Shown piece by piece: positions 31,707-42,348 of a stretch of 54,118 nt of DNA. Source of the stretch: Allomyces macrogynus ATCC 38327 (Eukaryota; Blastocladiomycota; Blastocladiomycetes; Blastocladiales; Blastocladiaceae). How positions within the stretch are numbered: position 1 is the first letter of the stretch; every line of letters begins with the position of its first letter. The translations under genes and the position numbers were made by a program. The DNA is taken from positions 1,538,963 to 1,593,080 of the forward strand of contig GG745333.1 in NCBI GenBank assembly GCA_000151295.1. The letters run 5' to 3'. The notes beneath the pieces are model-generated. The model had not been told where the DNA came from. It did not search any database and worked only from the letters and a program-made list of their open reading frames with translations.

Positions 31707-33401
31707 ATGGGCTTCGTGGACACGTTCAAGTCCACGCTCATCGTGAAGTCAATTGAGAACCTGCGCCAAGATGCCGACGCGTCCAACATGAAGCGTGCGC
31801 TGACGGGCAAGGATGTCGTGCTCATTGGCACTGGTGAAATTATTGGTGCGTCTCGCCTGACCCAGTCGCGCTCCTCCACTCCCCGCTCTTGTGAAGACCA
31901 TTTTCTGACCAACTCTTCCTGGTCCACATAATTAGGCGCCGGTATTTTCGTCATTACGGGCACCGCCGCTGCGAACCACGCCGGCCCGGCCATTATCCTG
32001 TCTTTCATCATTTCCGGGATTATTTGCGCCTTCGCCGGTCTCTGCTACTCGGAAATGGCCTCGGTTGTGCCTGTCTCAGGCTCGGCTTACACGTTCACGT
32101 ACGCGACGGTCGGCGAGCTCGTCGCGTGGATGATTGGATGGGGTACGTCCACGATTTAACTGCGCGTGCGCGCTGCCGACGCTTCGAGGACACCATTCTC
32201 ACCGCTTTTCCGCGCTCTACCAGATTTGATGCTTGAGTACCTGATGGGCGCGGCAGCCGTCGCTGTCGGATGGTCGTCGTACCTGGTCAAGTTCTTGCAC
32301 ACGTGCGGCCTCGAGTCGGACCCGACGTGGACCTCGGCCCCGGTCGGCTTCACGGACGCTGACGGCTTCTCGACCACGGGCGCGATCATGAACCTGCCGG
32401 CCATCGCCATCTCGCTCTTCTGCACGGCCATTCTGTGCTTTGGTATTCGCCAAACCGCGTGGGTGAACCATGCCGCGGTCGGGATCAAGCTGTCGGTGAT
32501 TCTCATCTTCCTGTTCGCAACGTTCTCGTACATCAACCCCGAGAACTGGAAGCCGTTCATCCCCGAGGCGCACAACGGCAAGGACTACGGTTTCAAGGGC
32601 GTGCTGCGCGCGTCGACCATGGTCTTCTTCGCCTACATTGGTTTCGACGCTGTCTCGACCTGCGCCCAGGAAGTCAAGAACCCGGCCCGCGACATGCCCA
32701 TCGGTATTCTCGGCTCGCTCGGTCTCTGCACAGTCCTCTACATTCTCGTGTCGATGAACTTGACCGGTATTGCGCCCTACGAGTCGCTCAACTCGGCTGC
32801 CCCGCTCGCCGACGCCGTCGCCAACCTCGGCATGACCTGGCTGCGCGTTCTCGTCGGTCTCGGTGGTGTGGCTGGGCTCTCTAGTGTGATTTTGGTCTCG
32901 CTCATGGCGCAGCCGCGTATCTTCTACACGATGGCGCACGACGGTCTCCTGCCCGCCGCGTTCGGCAAGATCCACCCCAAGTGGGGCACGCCCGTCCTCC
33001 CGACGATCGTCTCCGGCGTTTTTTGCGCGGTCGCAGCTGGCGTCCTGCCTATTGACGTTCTCGGCGACATCACGTCTGCCGGTACCCTGTTCGCCTTCTT
33101 CCTCGTGTGCCTGTCGGTGACGGTGCTCCGCTTCACGCGCCCGGACCTGCCGCGCCCGTTCAAGGTCCCGCTCGGCCCGTTCATCATCCCGATTCTCGGT
33201 GCGGCGTCGTCGATGGGTCTGATTGTCACGACGGGCTGGCCGACGGTCCTGCGTCTGCTCATCTGGATGGCCATTGGCATGATCGTCTACGTGACGTTCA
33301 GTTACCGCCACTCGCGCCTGCGTACGGGCAAGGTGCCCGAGGGGCTCGAGAGCGTTGACGAGAAGCACGCCGGCAACGAGAAGCACATTGAGACGGTGTA
33401 A
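31707..33401 (+). CDS. Cationic amino-acid transporter (CAT family, APC superfamily)
   Basis: Three exons, 31707-31845, 31936-32142 and 32224-33401, join in frame to about 507 residues. There are around 12 membrane helices. Family marks are GTGEIIG joined by splicing to AGIFVITGTAA, YSEMASVVPVSGSAYTF, GWDLMLEYLMGAA (rebuilt across intron 2), FFAYIGFDAVSTCAQEVKNP, and SLMAQPRIFYTMAHDGLLP. The long N-terminal amphipathic segment and the GFDAVST signature place it with CAT/SLC7A1-4 transporters for arginine, lysine and ornithine, rather than with typical yeast permeases. The hydrophilic C-terminus of about 45 residues is charged. Fungal examples sit in the plasma membrane or vacuole. Confidence 0.94.
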
Positions 33402-34079
33402 GGTGTCTTGCGCGGACGCCCGTGTACAGTTGGCCGGTCTTGTCGGCCCAATTTTTTTTTGCGTGCCACCCTCAAGTTTTTGATTCTGCGCTTTTTATTT
33501 CTTTGGTTCGACGTTTTTGTACCCCTTGGCTCTGGGTCTGCGACCCGCCTATTTTGTGTTCGATCCAAATAGAACTAAGTCGTTCCACGCAAAATAATGT
33601 TATTTTTTTCGCGCGCGTAAGTCTTGGATTCCCATTCTTTCCATCTCGCGATTCTCGTGCACTTTTGCGTGGAATTGTACTTGGCAGACAATTCAGGCAC
33701 GCTGACCATTGCTATTTGCTACGTTCAGTGAAAGGCCGACCAGTTGCCATTGACCAGGAGGGGATCGGTGACGCGGAGGGAGGGCTTGATGCGAGCCATC
33801 GCGGTCAGTCGGCGCGATCATACGATGATTACGAGGGAAAGCGCAAGGTCGTCTACTCATACACGCCTAAAAAGGGGGTCAATGCTGCTGCACCGGCACG
33901 GCGACGCGTGCTTGCTACACGAAGCGGCGGCCGTGCAAAAGGGGACCAAGTACATCATGCGTTCGGACGTTGTGTTTGGGCCGAGGCCAGCAGGGGAGGG
34001 CGACGACGCGGTGCAGTGGTGAAGATGCGCGTGGGTTTGTACAAACTGTAATTGTTTCCAAAAAGAACCGAGCCTTTTT
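33402..34079. other. Intergenic region, 678 bp, convergent 3' flanks
   Basis: It lies between the stops of the transporter (plus) and the CPSF-A-family gene (minus). The first 250 bp are T-rich, as expected of a 3' UTR and cleavage region (TTTTTTTT near 33450 and 33600). The rest has short frames without motifs. Confidence 0.4.
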
Positions 34080-37000
34080 CTACACTCTCCACCGGTCAAG
34101 CGCTTCCAAAACTTCGCTACGGTCGCCCTCGTACTGGTCGAGCAGGGCCATGTCGAGCGTTTTGGCCCGCGGCTGGAACGGGCACCGTACGCGCATGTAT
34201 GACCTGGTCGCCATCGTGTCCTGCACCTCGACGAGCGCTGGCTCTGACGTGAGCGCAAGCTCATACATGGCGCCAGTCGCGGTCACGGCGCAAACGCGGT
34301 CGCGGCTGTCCCCATCGTCGTTGGTGCTGGGAACTACGACCACGTTTACGACTTGGTGCCCGAGCCGCACGTCAAACCGCGTCTTGAGCGCGTGGATTTC
34401 TGAGTGCGGATCTACAGTGAACGTTATCAGTTTGCGTATGGCTCCCGCGAGATGAATAACGGACACGAACCGTGCTCGAGCCCAAACACGCTCCCCTGTC
34501 GATCACACCCGACAATCATGCCCTGCCACCAGACCACGTCGAGTACGTGTCGCGCCAGCCGATCCGCACCGACCAGCTCGAGGTTCCGCCCACTGGCGTC
34601 GACGCGCAAGAGCATGACCGAGTCTCGGATCGTGCCGACCGCAATCCACGCGTCGTTGGCGGCAAGACACGTAATGGTCGTGCGCACGGCAAAGTCGCTG
34701 ACGGCGACAATCGACTTGGAGACGGTGTCGAGCGCGTGCACCATGATCGTGTTGCCCACGGCTGCGACAAATCGCCTGTGAAATGGCAAGTCAGTGGGTG
34801 GAACCCGAGGTGGAGGGCACGAGCAATGAAGATGAAAGGCGCACATTTTGGAAAGCGGGACGAGGGCGCGCACGGGGAACTGGAATTGATGCGATCGATA
34901 CGGTTTCGGGTCGAGCGCAAGACTGTTGTGCTGCAGTTGGTAGACGAGAAACTGGCCGCCCGTGATGCGCTGGTTCTGTACGGACGCCGTGCCGACAAGA
35001 ATCTTGGCGCTCTGCGAGGGCATACTCCATACTACAACCGCAGCAGCAATTCCGTTAGCTTGGCCGCGGGTTCGTCTGGAATGAAATGTTGGAGGCACGT
35101 ACCTTGCCAGCACATGACGTATTGGTCGAGCGTCAAGTCCGAAACCGGGTACCACGCGTCGTCAAGGACCTGGATCAGAGATTTGCGCGGTTTCGCGTGG
35201 CACGCCAGAGCCACGTCGTCCATGGCCAGAAGCCTGGTGACCGACGGCTATGAGCAACCCCACCGCCACCGCGCGTCAGTATCCACGCCATTCTAGGCGA
35301 CCAACGCCCACACCCACGTACCATATTCCGCACCGCGTGCTTGCGCACAACCACCCCATCCCCCACACGGCCCACCACCAGCCGGTCCGGCGCGACCACG
35401 ATCAGCGCGCCGTCGACAAACGGCGCGACGTGGGCCGCACCGACATGCACGCGCACGGCACGCACGCGGCCGCCGCGAATCACAATCTCGAACAGCCTGC
35501 TGTCGCTGACGCACCAGGCACGACCGTGCGCGGCGACCAATGCTAAGGGCCCAACGCCCACGGCCACGTGTGCGACGACCGCGTGCGACACGTCGTCGGC
35601 GACCACGAGCGTGCCGTCACGGCATCCGATCAGGATGCGGTCAAGGTGCACGAGGAGAGAGTTGGGAATCCGTGCAACGCCGCCGAGCGCAATGGGATTC
35701 GGTGGGGGCGCGTCCTTGCCAGCGACCACCACGACCTGTGCGTCGTAATTGCCGACGAGGACCATATCGCCGCACACAGCGACGCACGTTGGTGGTGCAG
35801 CCAGCGGCGCGCCTGTGACTGTTGCGCCCGGCGGTAGGTCAAAATCAATTATGACGACGCGGTGCTCAGTCCCGGCGTGCAAGAGCACAACGAGTCCCGC
35901 GGCACCCGGTGTAGCCTTAACAATCGTGATCCCTGCGTCGGGCCGCCATGCGCGCTGCTCGAGGGAGGTCGTAGACTGTCCGCGGATCTCGTCGGCGAGT
36001 ACTTGATATGTGACGTTGCCGTGCGCGAAAAAGGCGAGCGTGGTCGCGTCGAGCCGCCACGGCGCGCCGGCTGCGGCACGCAGTTCACCATCTGGTCCGA
36101 AAAAGACGTGTGAGGTGAGTGGGCCGGTGGAGAGCAGGGTCAGAGGGTGGGCGTGCACCTTGCAGTTGCAGCACGACCGTCTCGGTGCTATAAGCGAGCA
36201 CGACAAGGTCGTCGAGCGCAAACAGGTGGTCGAGGCTACCGAGATGGGGCAAATTTGGAATGAGTCTCGACCGTCGCTGTACGGATCCAGAAGCAGCCGT
36301 ACCGCACCCTTCAAAGTCGCTCGACGACTCAGACTCGACGAGAAAGTCCATTTCACTGATCACCTGCGTCAAAGTATCGCCCGACGCGGCAAGCAACTGT
36401 GACTGGTGCGCAATCGCGTGGCTCACCGGCGAGATGGTGGTCGAGACGGGGATCGTGTGTGCAACAGCATCGCCGATCTGGCAACAGAGAAATGCAAACA
36501 ATGAGCTCCTGGAACGTAAGCGTCACAGATGCCGACTAGGCGGGACGCCTACCAGCAACATATGCCAGTCCGAGACCGGACTCATGGCCAGCAAAACATC
36601 CACCTGTATGCCCTCGAGTACGTCGCGCCCGAGGTACGCAAGTTGCGCGTCGTGCACGTTGAGCCGCTGCACGCGGCGGCATTCGGGCTGGTCGGGCCGC
36701 CACTGGACGAGGTCGCCATGGTCCGTGAGCAGGTAGACGTACGGCGTGATGCGGTCCGGGATCGGGCAGGAGCTGCACACAAGGCCTAGCGGACGATTTG
36801 CGAAGGTCACCAATCACGATCACGGTCGAGCGGGGGCGGAGGTGACAATTTGAGCACGGACCCGTTGCGTTGAGCCTTGATCGTGCCAGGTTCACGTTGC
36901 CGTTCGTCATGTCAGAAACTGTGACCAAGAGTACCTCATTCTCCTGTTTTCGCAAGCCAAGTAGGTCAGCGTTTTTTCAACCTGAACAATAAATGAGACC

Positions 37001-38042
37001 CAACGCACCGTGACAATACAGCACGCGTCGTGCCGGAACGGCAGCGGGAATGCGGCCGTGATCGTGGGTGTGCCCGCATCAAACGGCAGTACGTAGGTCG
37101 TCATCCCCTGCTCCGTGCGCTCAACCAACGCAGCCACGGCCTGCTTGGTTACATCGCGGTAACCGACGGCGACCAGGTGATTTTTCGGCGCAAACGTATA
37201 CGACTGCAGGTGGAACAGGTGCCAAATGACGAGTGCGCCGAGATCCACGTCGTGCTCAACCGGGTCGGCCGCGCCGCGCACGAGGTAGCTCGACGGCGAC
37301 GGAACGGAGAGGACGCGCAGTGTGTCCTGGAACGCGGCGATGGCGATGTCGCGTGTGCCGGCGTGTACGGACAGGTGCGAACCGAGGTCGCGGTGATCGA
37401 ATGCCGTGTGCTTGGTCGAAAGCATGACCTGGTCGCAAACGACGAAGGTGAGCCGCAGCGCAATCGTGGAGCAAAACCGGGAACGCGCACTGTTTTTACG
37501 GGAACAAACTTGACCTTGCCCGACGTCGGGTCCTGGACCAGGGCGAGCAAGTCGAGGAACCCGTTTTCGGACGTCATGGCCAAGAAATCAGTGCCGCGCC
37601 ATGCGCATCGCTTTAGATACGCGCCCACGTTCTCTTTGTCGTCGCGATCCGCGTCTGCTCCTGCGGCCGCATCGTCGCCGTGCGCAACGTCGTCCACGTC
37701 AAAGTCATCGACATCGTCAAACACGCTCACGTCCTGGTCGCGCAGCGGGAACGCGTACACACGCGCAATCGGCGCGAAAAAGCATTGCCGCACGAGGTGC
37801 TGCAGACGAAGCGTGTCGGGTTCCAGCGCGTAGAGCTCGACCGTGTCGTACTACGGCACGCACGACGAAAAATGTGAGAGCGTTCAAAAAAAAAAACGCG
37901 TCGCGTAATTGCGTCTTGTCGCCAGGCGTACTTTCACTACAGCCACGTCGTACCGGTCTTGGACGAGAAACTGGCCCACGGCAAACGTCGTAACATGGTC
38001 CGACGACCGCACTAGACGGACGAGTACCGAGTCTGCCGTCAT
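34080..38042 (-). CDS. CPSF-A/DDB1/SF3B3-family multi-beta-propeller protein
   Basis: Eleven exons join in frame to about 1084 residues: 38042-37932, 37850-37500, 37428-37009, 36943-36862, 36785-36553, 36477-36159, 36091-35322, 35247-35103, 35031-34845, 34775-34471 and 34411-34080. The N-terminus has YDTVELYAL, as in the family's LELY element. The C-terminal third is the most typical part: SAKILVGTASV, FVAAVGNTIMVHAL, NDAWIAVGTIRDSVMLLRVD, and MIVGCDRQGSVFGL. An RAKTLDMALLDQY terminus resembles the family's ID-GDL-EQF ending. Members scaffold ubiquitin ligases (DDB1), the U2 snRNP (SF3B3) or 3'-end processing (CPSF160). The length is closest to DDB1 (about 1140 residues), but identity with any one branch is low, so it may be a divergent paralogue. 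Confidence 0.78.
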
Positions 38043-38140
38043 CGCGAATTGGCGCTTGTCTTTCGCTCGGCGATAAAGTGGACCGTGTCGTGCGCCGTTG
38101 GATGCCTGATTCCTGACGACGTGAATAGAAACCGGCTTGG

Positions 38141-38167
38141 TTTGAGCAGCTTGATTTGAGCAGCTTG
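38141..38167. repeat. Tandem 13-bp repeat in divergent promoter
   Basis: TTTGAGCAGCTTG occurs twice (38141-38153 and 38155-38167), separated by A, between two divergent genes. It could be a duplicated regulator site. Confidence 0.6.
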
Positions 38168-38323
38168 GCGTTGCTGAATCGGTTCCAATCTTCCGAGGTC
38201 AGTCACAGAACAGATTCTTCATTTAGCAGCAGCTGGATCGTCGGCAGGGGTGTGGTGGGGTGGATGGAGCAAAAAACACCAGGCCTGTCTACCAACAGCT
38301 CGCGCTCCATCTCCACGTGACAA

Positions 38324-39601
38324 ATGCCCATCTTCGCGACCACCTTCCCGCGCGTCACACCCGATGACCACGACGGGGCGACCGCCCGCAATGATATTGC
38401 CACTATCCGCAATGCCAAGTTGATCGATGTGCGGCCCGCTGCCGCCTACCTCGCCAAGCACATCCGCGGCAGCTTTGCCTTGTCGCTCCCCGCATTCGCG
38501 ACCCGTGCCGACTTCCCCTGGTTCCTGCTCCCCGAAAAATCGGTTCCTGTGGCCGTGATTGTCCCGTCGACAGCAGAATGGACGACCGAGGTCGTGCACA
38601 AGCCGATCGACAAGGGCACGTACCGAATGGTGCCCGATGCGCTGGACCACGGCGCGGTCGATTTTGTCCGGTACCTCGTCACGAGCAAGTGGAATGTCAC
38701 GCACGTTCTAGTTGACGGGAACGAGTTGTGGGCGTCGGCTGCGGCCGTGGGATACGAGATCGTAGCCTCGACGGAACCGCGCGAGGATCGTGATCGGCCG
38801 TTTGCATCATCTGCGCCTGCTGCAGCCGTACCAGAGCGCTCGCCGTCCCCCTCTCCACCGACCATGACGCTCGTGGCAGACTCGCCGACGGGTCTTCCCG
38901 CCGAGATCATTCGCACGATGCGTCTCCCCTTCGACCCGGCAGTCGTACTCGAGCGCACCGCGTCCTTCCTCCGTGCGGACGCGCAATTCCCCTCCACCGG
39001 CGCAACCGTGCTCGACCTTGGGTGCGGTGCCGGCCGCGACATCATGTGGCTCCTGCACAAGTTCCCAGACTGGCTCGCGTCGGCCGTCGGCGTCGACTCG
39101 TGGAAGGGCAGCTGCGACCGGACGTCGCAAGCCGCGCGTGTCTTAGCCGTCGCCGACCGCGTGCAAGTCGTGCGCGCGCGGCTCGACCCGTTTGGTGCCA
39201 TCAAACCCGCGATCCCAAACTGGCCCAAGCCGTTCGACTGGGTGCTCCTGCACCGGTTCTTACCACCGCGCACGTTTGCGCCGACGCTGCATACGTTCTT
39301 GAACAAGCCGGGCGCGGTGATGATGCTGTCGACGTTCCAGTTGCCGGTGGGGATGGGACTGGACGAGTGGGTGGCGGAGCATGAGACGCCGACTTCGTTG
39401 ACGAATTTGCTGGTCCCCGGCGAGCTGACGCGGCCGTTGAATGAGGGGCTGTTGGACAAGCCAGACGCCGAGGTGATGGCGCGCGCGAGTGAGTGGGGTT
39501 GGGGGTTCACGAAAGAGGCCGGGTACGAGGTGTTGCGCAACGAGACGGTCGTGATTGCGGATGGACGGCCGTTGGTGTGGTTTGTTGCTCGCAAGATTTA
39601 G
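38324..39601 (+). CDS. Rhodanese-like domain fused to a SAM-dependent methyltransferase
   Basis: Single exon, 425 residues. Residues about 20-150 are rhodanese-like (AKLIDVRPAAAYLAKHIRGS), but the position where the active-site Cys loop would be reads NVTHVLVDGNELWASAA, so the catalytic Cys is absent and the domain may only bind. A disordered Ser/Pro/Ala linker follows. A class I methyltransferase comes next: motif I VLDLGCGAGRDIMWL, an acidic motif II end (GVDSWKGSCDRT), then VQVVRARLDPFG and FDWVLLHRFL. The C-terminal part is WGWGFTKEAGYEVL. The substrate is unknown. The domain pair suggests sulfur- or thiol-linked chemistry, but this is inference. The gene is divergent from the CPSF-A-family gene, 281 bp apart. 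Confidence 0.8.
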   Translation: MPIFATTFPRVTPDDHDGATARNDIATIRNAKLIDVRPAAAYLAKHIRGSFALSLPAFATRADFPWFLLPEKSVPVAVIVPSTAEWTTEVVHKPIDKGTYRMVPDALDHGAVDFVRYLVTSKWNVTHVLVDGNELWASAAAVGYEIVASTEPREDRDRPFASSAPAAAVPERSPSPSPPTMTLVADSPTGLPAEIIRTMRLPFDPAVVLERTASFLRADAQFPSTGATVLDLGCGAGRDIMWLLHKFPDWLASAVGVDSWKGSCDRTSQAARVLAVADRVQVVRARLDPFGAIKPAIPNWPKPFDWVLLHRFLPPRTFAPTLHTFLNKPGAVMMLSTFQLPVGMGLDEWVAEHETPTSLTNLLVPGELTRPLNEGLLDKPDAEVMARASEWGWGFTKEAGYEVLRNETVVIADGRPLVWFVARKI

Positions 39602-39768
39602 ATCGGATCTCAATCAACATGGCTTCATTTTGCTTTCAATCTCTTTTGACAACGGCTCTGCTCTCCATCACGGCTCAGAACAAATGCTCTGCTCCATCAG
39701 CATCTTGACGCGACCCCCACACACCCATCTACGGCCGCGTCCCTCCTCCTTTCGCACCCCGTCAGCTT

Positions 39769-40492
39769 TTACACGGCCTGTTCATGCATCTTCTCCGTCT
39801 CATGCGGCAACTTGCGCGTGCTCTGCGGGACCGCCCCCTCCGCGGCCACTGCCGACATCCCCTTCTTGGCGGTCTGGTCCGCGACCAACGACTTGAGCAC
39901 AGCCTGCGCTCGGCCCGCCGCAAACGCGCACGACTGGCAGTGGTCGTGGCTGTGCTTGCCGCACGTGGCCGCCGTGCGCGACGCTGTGTCGAGCACAAAC
40001 TGCACGATCCCGGACAGGTCGAGGTCGTGCACATTGACAAGCGCCGCTTGGTTGATGGAGCTGGAGCCGGCGGCCTTGGTGCCGTTGTCGGACGAGGATT
40101 CGCCGGAGGTAGCAGCAGCGGGGCCCGCGAGCGACGCGGTGCCGAGGGTCAGGATCAGGTCGGCGGCGAACTTGGCCGCGTCTAAAAAGTTGGTGATCAA
40201 CGAGTATCAACTGGAGTACGAGACGGACCCAACCGCAGACTCGACACATCTATACCAGAGTGGATCTGGCACGTTTTCCAGCACGACGTGCCGGACTTTT
40301 GCGCGCGTTCGGCGCAGTACCGCGACATGGTCGACGATTCCATGCTAATCCGGGGCGCGGGGCGCGTCGAGTCAGTCGCGAGTCGCATCGGCGTGTGTGG
40401 GCCGATGTGACCGTGGAAACGCACAGAATCATGGCGACATCGTAGTTCGGGTCCATGATCTTGTAGGACTTGGTCTCGGTCGACGTAAACAT
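39769..40492 (-). CDS. Small Cys/His-bearing helical protein, function unknown
   Basis: Three exons, 40492-40425, 40344-40256 and 40181-39769, join in frame to 189 residues. Donors are GTGCGT and GTATAG, and the second acceptor follows CAACTTTTTAG. The N-terminal part is TKSYKIMDPNYDVAM. Exon 2 has C-x11-C-x3-C (MSRYCAERAQKSGTSCWKTC), and exon 3 has a helix with CGKHSHDHCQSCAFAAGRA. Codon third positions are strongly GC, so it is surely coding. The Cys/His spacing recalls four-helix copper-binding Cys-rich proteins, but only about seven Cys are present. No family is claimed. The chain ends with a charged helix. Confidence 0.6.
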
Positions 40493-40899
40493 GGTGGTGG
40501 TGGCGAATGGGGTTCACGACGGTTGCTGCGGGCTCAAGGTCGATGTCGCAGTTGCTGGCGCTGGCGCTGGGCGAGAGGAGAGTGCGTCGCCGCGGCCGTC
40601 AGCGGGGCGAAGCCAGCGCGATGACGGGCATGCGCGCGCCGTGCGCGTCGCTGGCCGTGGACCGGCGGCCGCGTCGGGGAGGCCCTTGACGTGGCGGGCG
40701 CCGGCCTGGACGTGCCGGCAGCGCGCTGTTGGACAGCCTGCGCCGTGCATGTCTCACCTCGTGGCGACGCGACGCCCGTCTCGCACGGATCGCTCCACGT
40801 TCAACTCACGTCCTGGCTGTACAATATCGCAAACAAGCGCGTCTCGCTGTATATGTTTATGGTATTCCAACGCCCCCCACCGCGCCCGCGGACGCTGGA
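40493..40899. other. Intergenic region, 407 bp
   Basis: It lies between the start of the Cys/His protein gene and the stop of the RIB7-like gene, both minus. No additional coding exon or RNA is recognised. Confidence 0.4.
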
Positions 40900-42015
40900 T
40901 CAGTGCCGATACTCGACCCCCATCCGCAAAAACAGCAACCGCTGCCCGCACACGCGCACGCCATCAATCCTCAAATGCGGTGCCGTCTCGGCCGTAAACA
41001 GATGCTCGTCAAACGCCGGGAAGAAATGCGGCCTCGTGCGGCCATCCGACGCCATCCTCCCCGCCAACTGCATCGCCTGTGTCATGCGCACCTCGTCCAA
41101 GAGCTTGCCCTGAATCAATTCCTTGATGACGATCCCGCCCGTCGCGATATCGAGGTGCCGCACGTGGTAGTCGCGGAACAGACGGTCGAAGAGGCGTGCA
41201 TAGTCGACCGAGGTGCCGTCGTCGGTCTCGGCGACGAGGATGGTATGTGGCGGGTTAAGCTGCTGGTTGAGGGACGCGAGCGGGAGTCGGGCGGCGCCGG
41301 AGGTGGTGGTCGCGATGATGATCTTGGCGTCACGGTGGCCGGGCAGATCGGGCGGGTTGAAGATTGGGTGCGTGGCGGGAATGTCGCCGGTGCGCGTGAG
41401 CACGACGAGATACGGCTGCGCGGGTTTGCCGAGGACATTTTGGCGGTACTTGATCAGGTCGTCGAAGCTGTAGGACCAAAATTGGCGTCAGAACTTGGGA
41501 CCGCGTCGCGTTGAGAGCGGTCAAACGTCATTAACACGTACACGACGCGAATGTGCGCATTGGGCTCGTCGCGCAGGATGCTGCCAGTAATGATAAACGC
41601 GTCCGAGTGCGCCCAGCTGAAGCGACCAGAGCAGATCAGAGTGAGGCGCGTGAACCTCAATCCAAATTTCAGGACCAAGACGAGACGCGTACCCCGTCTG
41701 CAGCATCCGGTAATCCACATTGGCCATGGTCGGGTAGGTTGGCCGCATCACGATCCCGGTCGGTCCCTCGTCGCCCGGCTCGAGAAACGCCAAGTACCCG
41801 TCAAGAGAGACGGCCGAATTGGACCAAATGAAGGGGCGACGAAGCGCGGTGGGCGATGCGGGCTCGGACGCGGCGCAGTGGCGCACGTCGTAGAACGCGA
41901 CCATTTCGCTCAGCGGCATCTGTGGGTCGTGCGAGAACGTGCCGAGGCTCGGCGCGTCGCGATTAGCCGGCGCGGGGGCGGCGGGCGCGGCGGGCCGAGT
42001 GTGATCAGTGCTCAT
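40900..42015 (-). CDS. RIB7/RibD C-terminal-type riboflavin-biosynthesis reductase
   Basis: Three exons, 42015-41693, 41616-41542 and 41467-40900, join in frame to 321 residues. In the fungal pathway this enzyme reduces 2,5-diamino-6-ribosylamino-4(3H)-pyrimidinone 5'-phosphate with NADPH. Marks are PFIWSNSAVSLDGYLAF at the start of the fold, GWAHSDAFIITGSILRDEPN (rebuilt across intron 1, like RibD's A.AI..G..T...D.P), and YLVVLTRTGDIP. A Gly-rich substrate loop follows (LDIATGGIVIKELI) with LLDEVRMTQA. A start at 42144 would add 43 residues with Arg/Ser/Ala composition like a mitochondrial presequence, but the reaction is usually cytosolic. The gene is divergent from the cation exchanger. 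Confidence 0.85.
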
Positions 42016-42348
42016 GGTCGAAAATGGCGCTGAGAGTCGTCGGCTGCCGAGCCGGTGCTGATGTGCAAAGCGTGCTGCAAGAGCTGAGGATTGAGAGAGA
42101 GCGAGGAGAGAGCGCTGGCATCGGCGCGTCGCGGCGATCAACATCGTTCGTGGTCGACGCGACGGTGGGCGGCGCAATCGACGGAAGCGTGCGGCGCGAG
42201 GGCTGCTCAAGCGCCTGTGTCCTGTCGCGAAGCGTGCGATGCTTGACCGCTTCACCACCCCGTCGACACCAACGCTTGTCCGCTGGGTTGTCGTGCTCGA
42301 CAAACACGTCGCGAGCGAAGCGCGACGCTCTCGACGTTCCCAACAATC

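Noticed and set aside
32217..33386. 389-codon open frame on the minus strand opposite the amino-acid transporter
   Set aside because: It mirrors a well-identified CAT transporter, is rich in Arg/Asp/Glu/His as expected of antisense to GC-ending codons, and has no motif.
37429..37499. Apparent frameshift in the CPSF-A-family gene
   Set aside because: A 71-nt intron with GTAAAA donor and CGACCAG acceptor restores frame exactly, so no error is needed.
40345..40424. FHGHIGPH motif suggesting an FmdE-like metal site near the Cys/His protein
   Set aside because: It falls inside the 80-nt intron with GTGCGT donor and GGATTAG acceptor. The spliced protein does not contain it.
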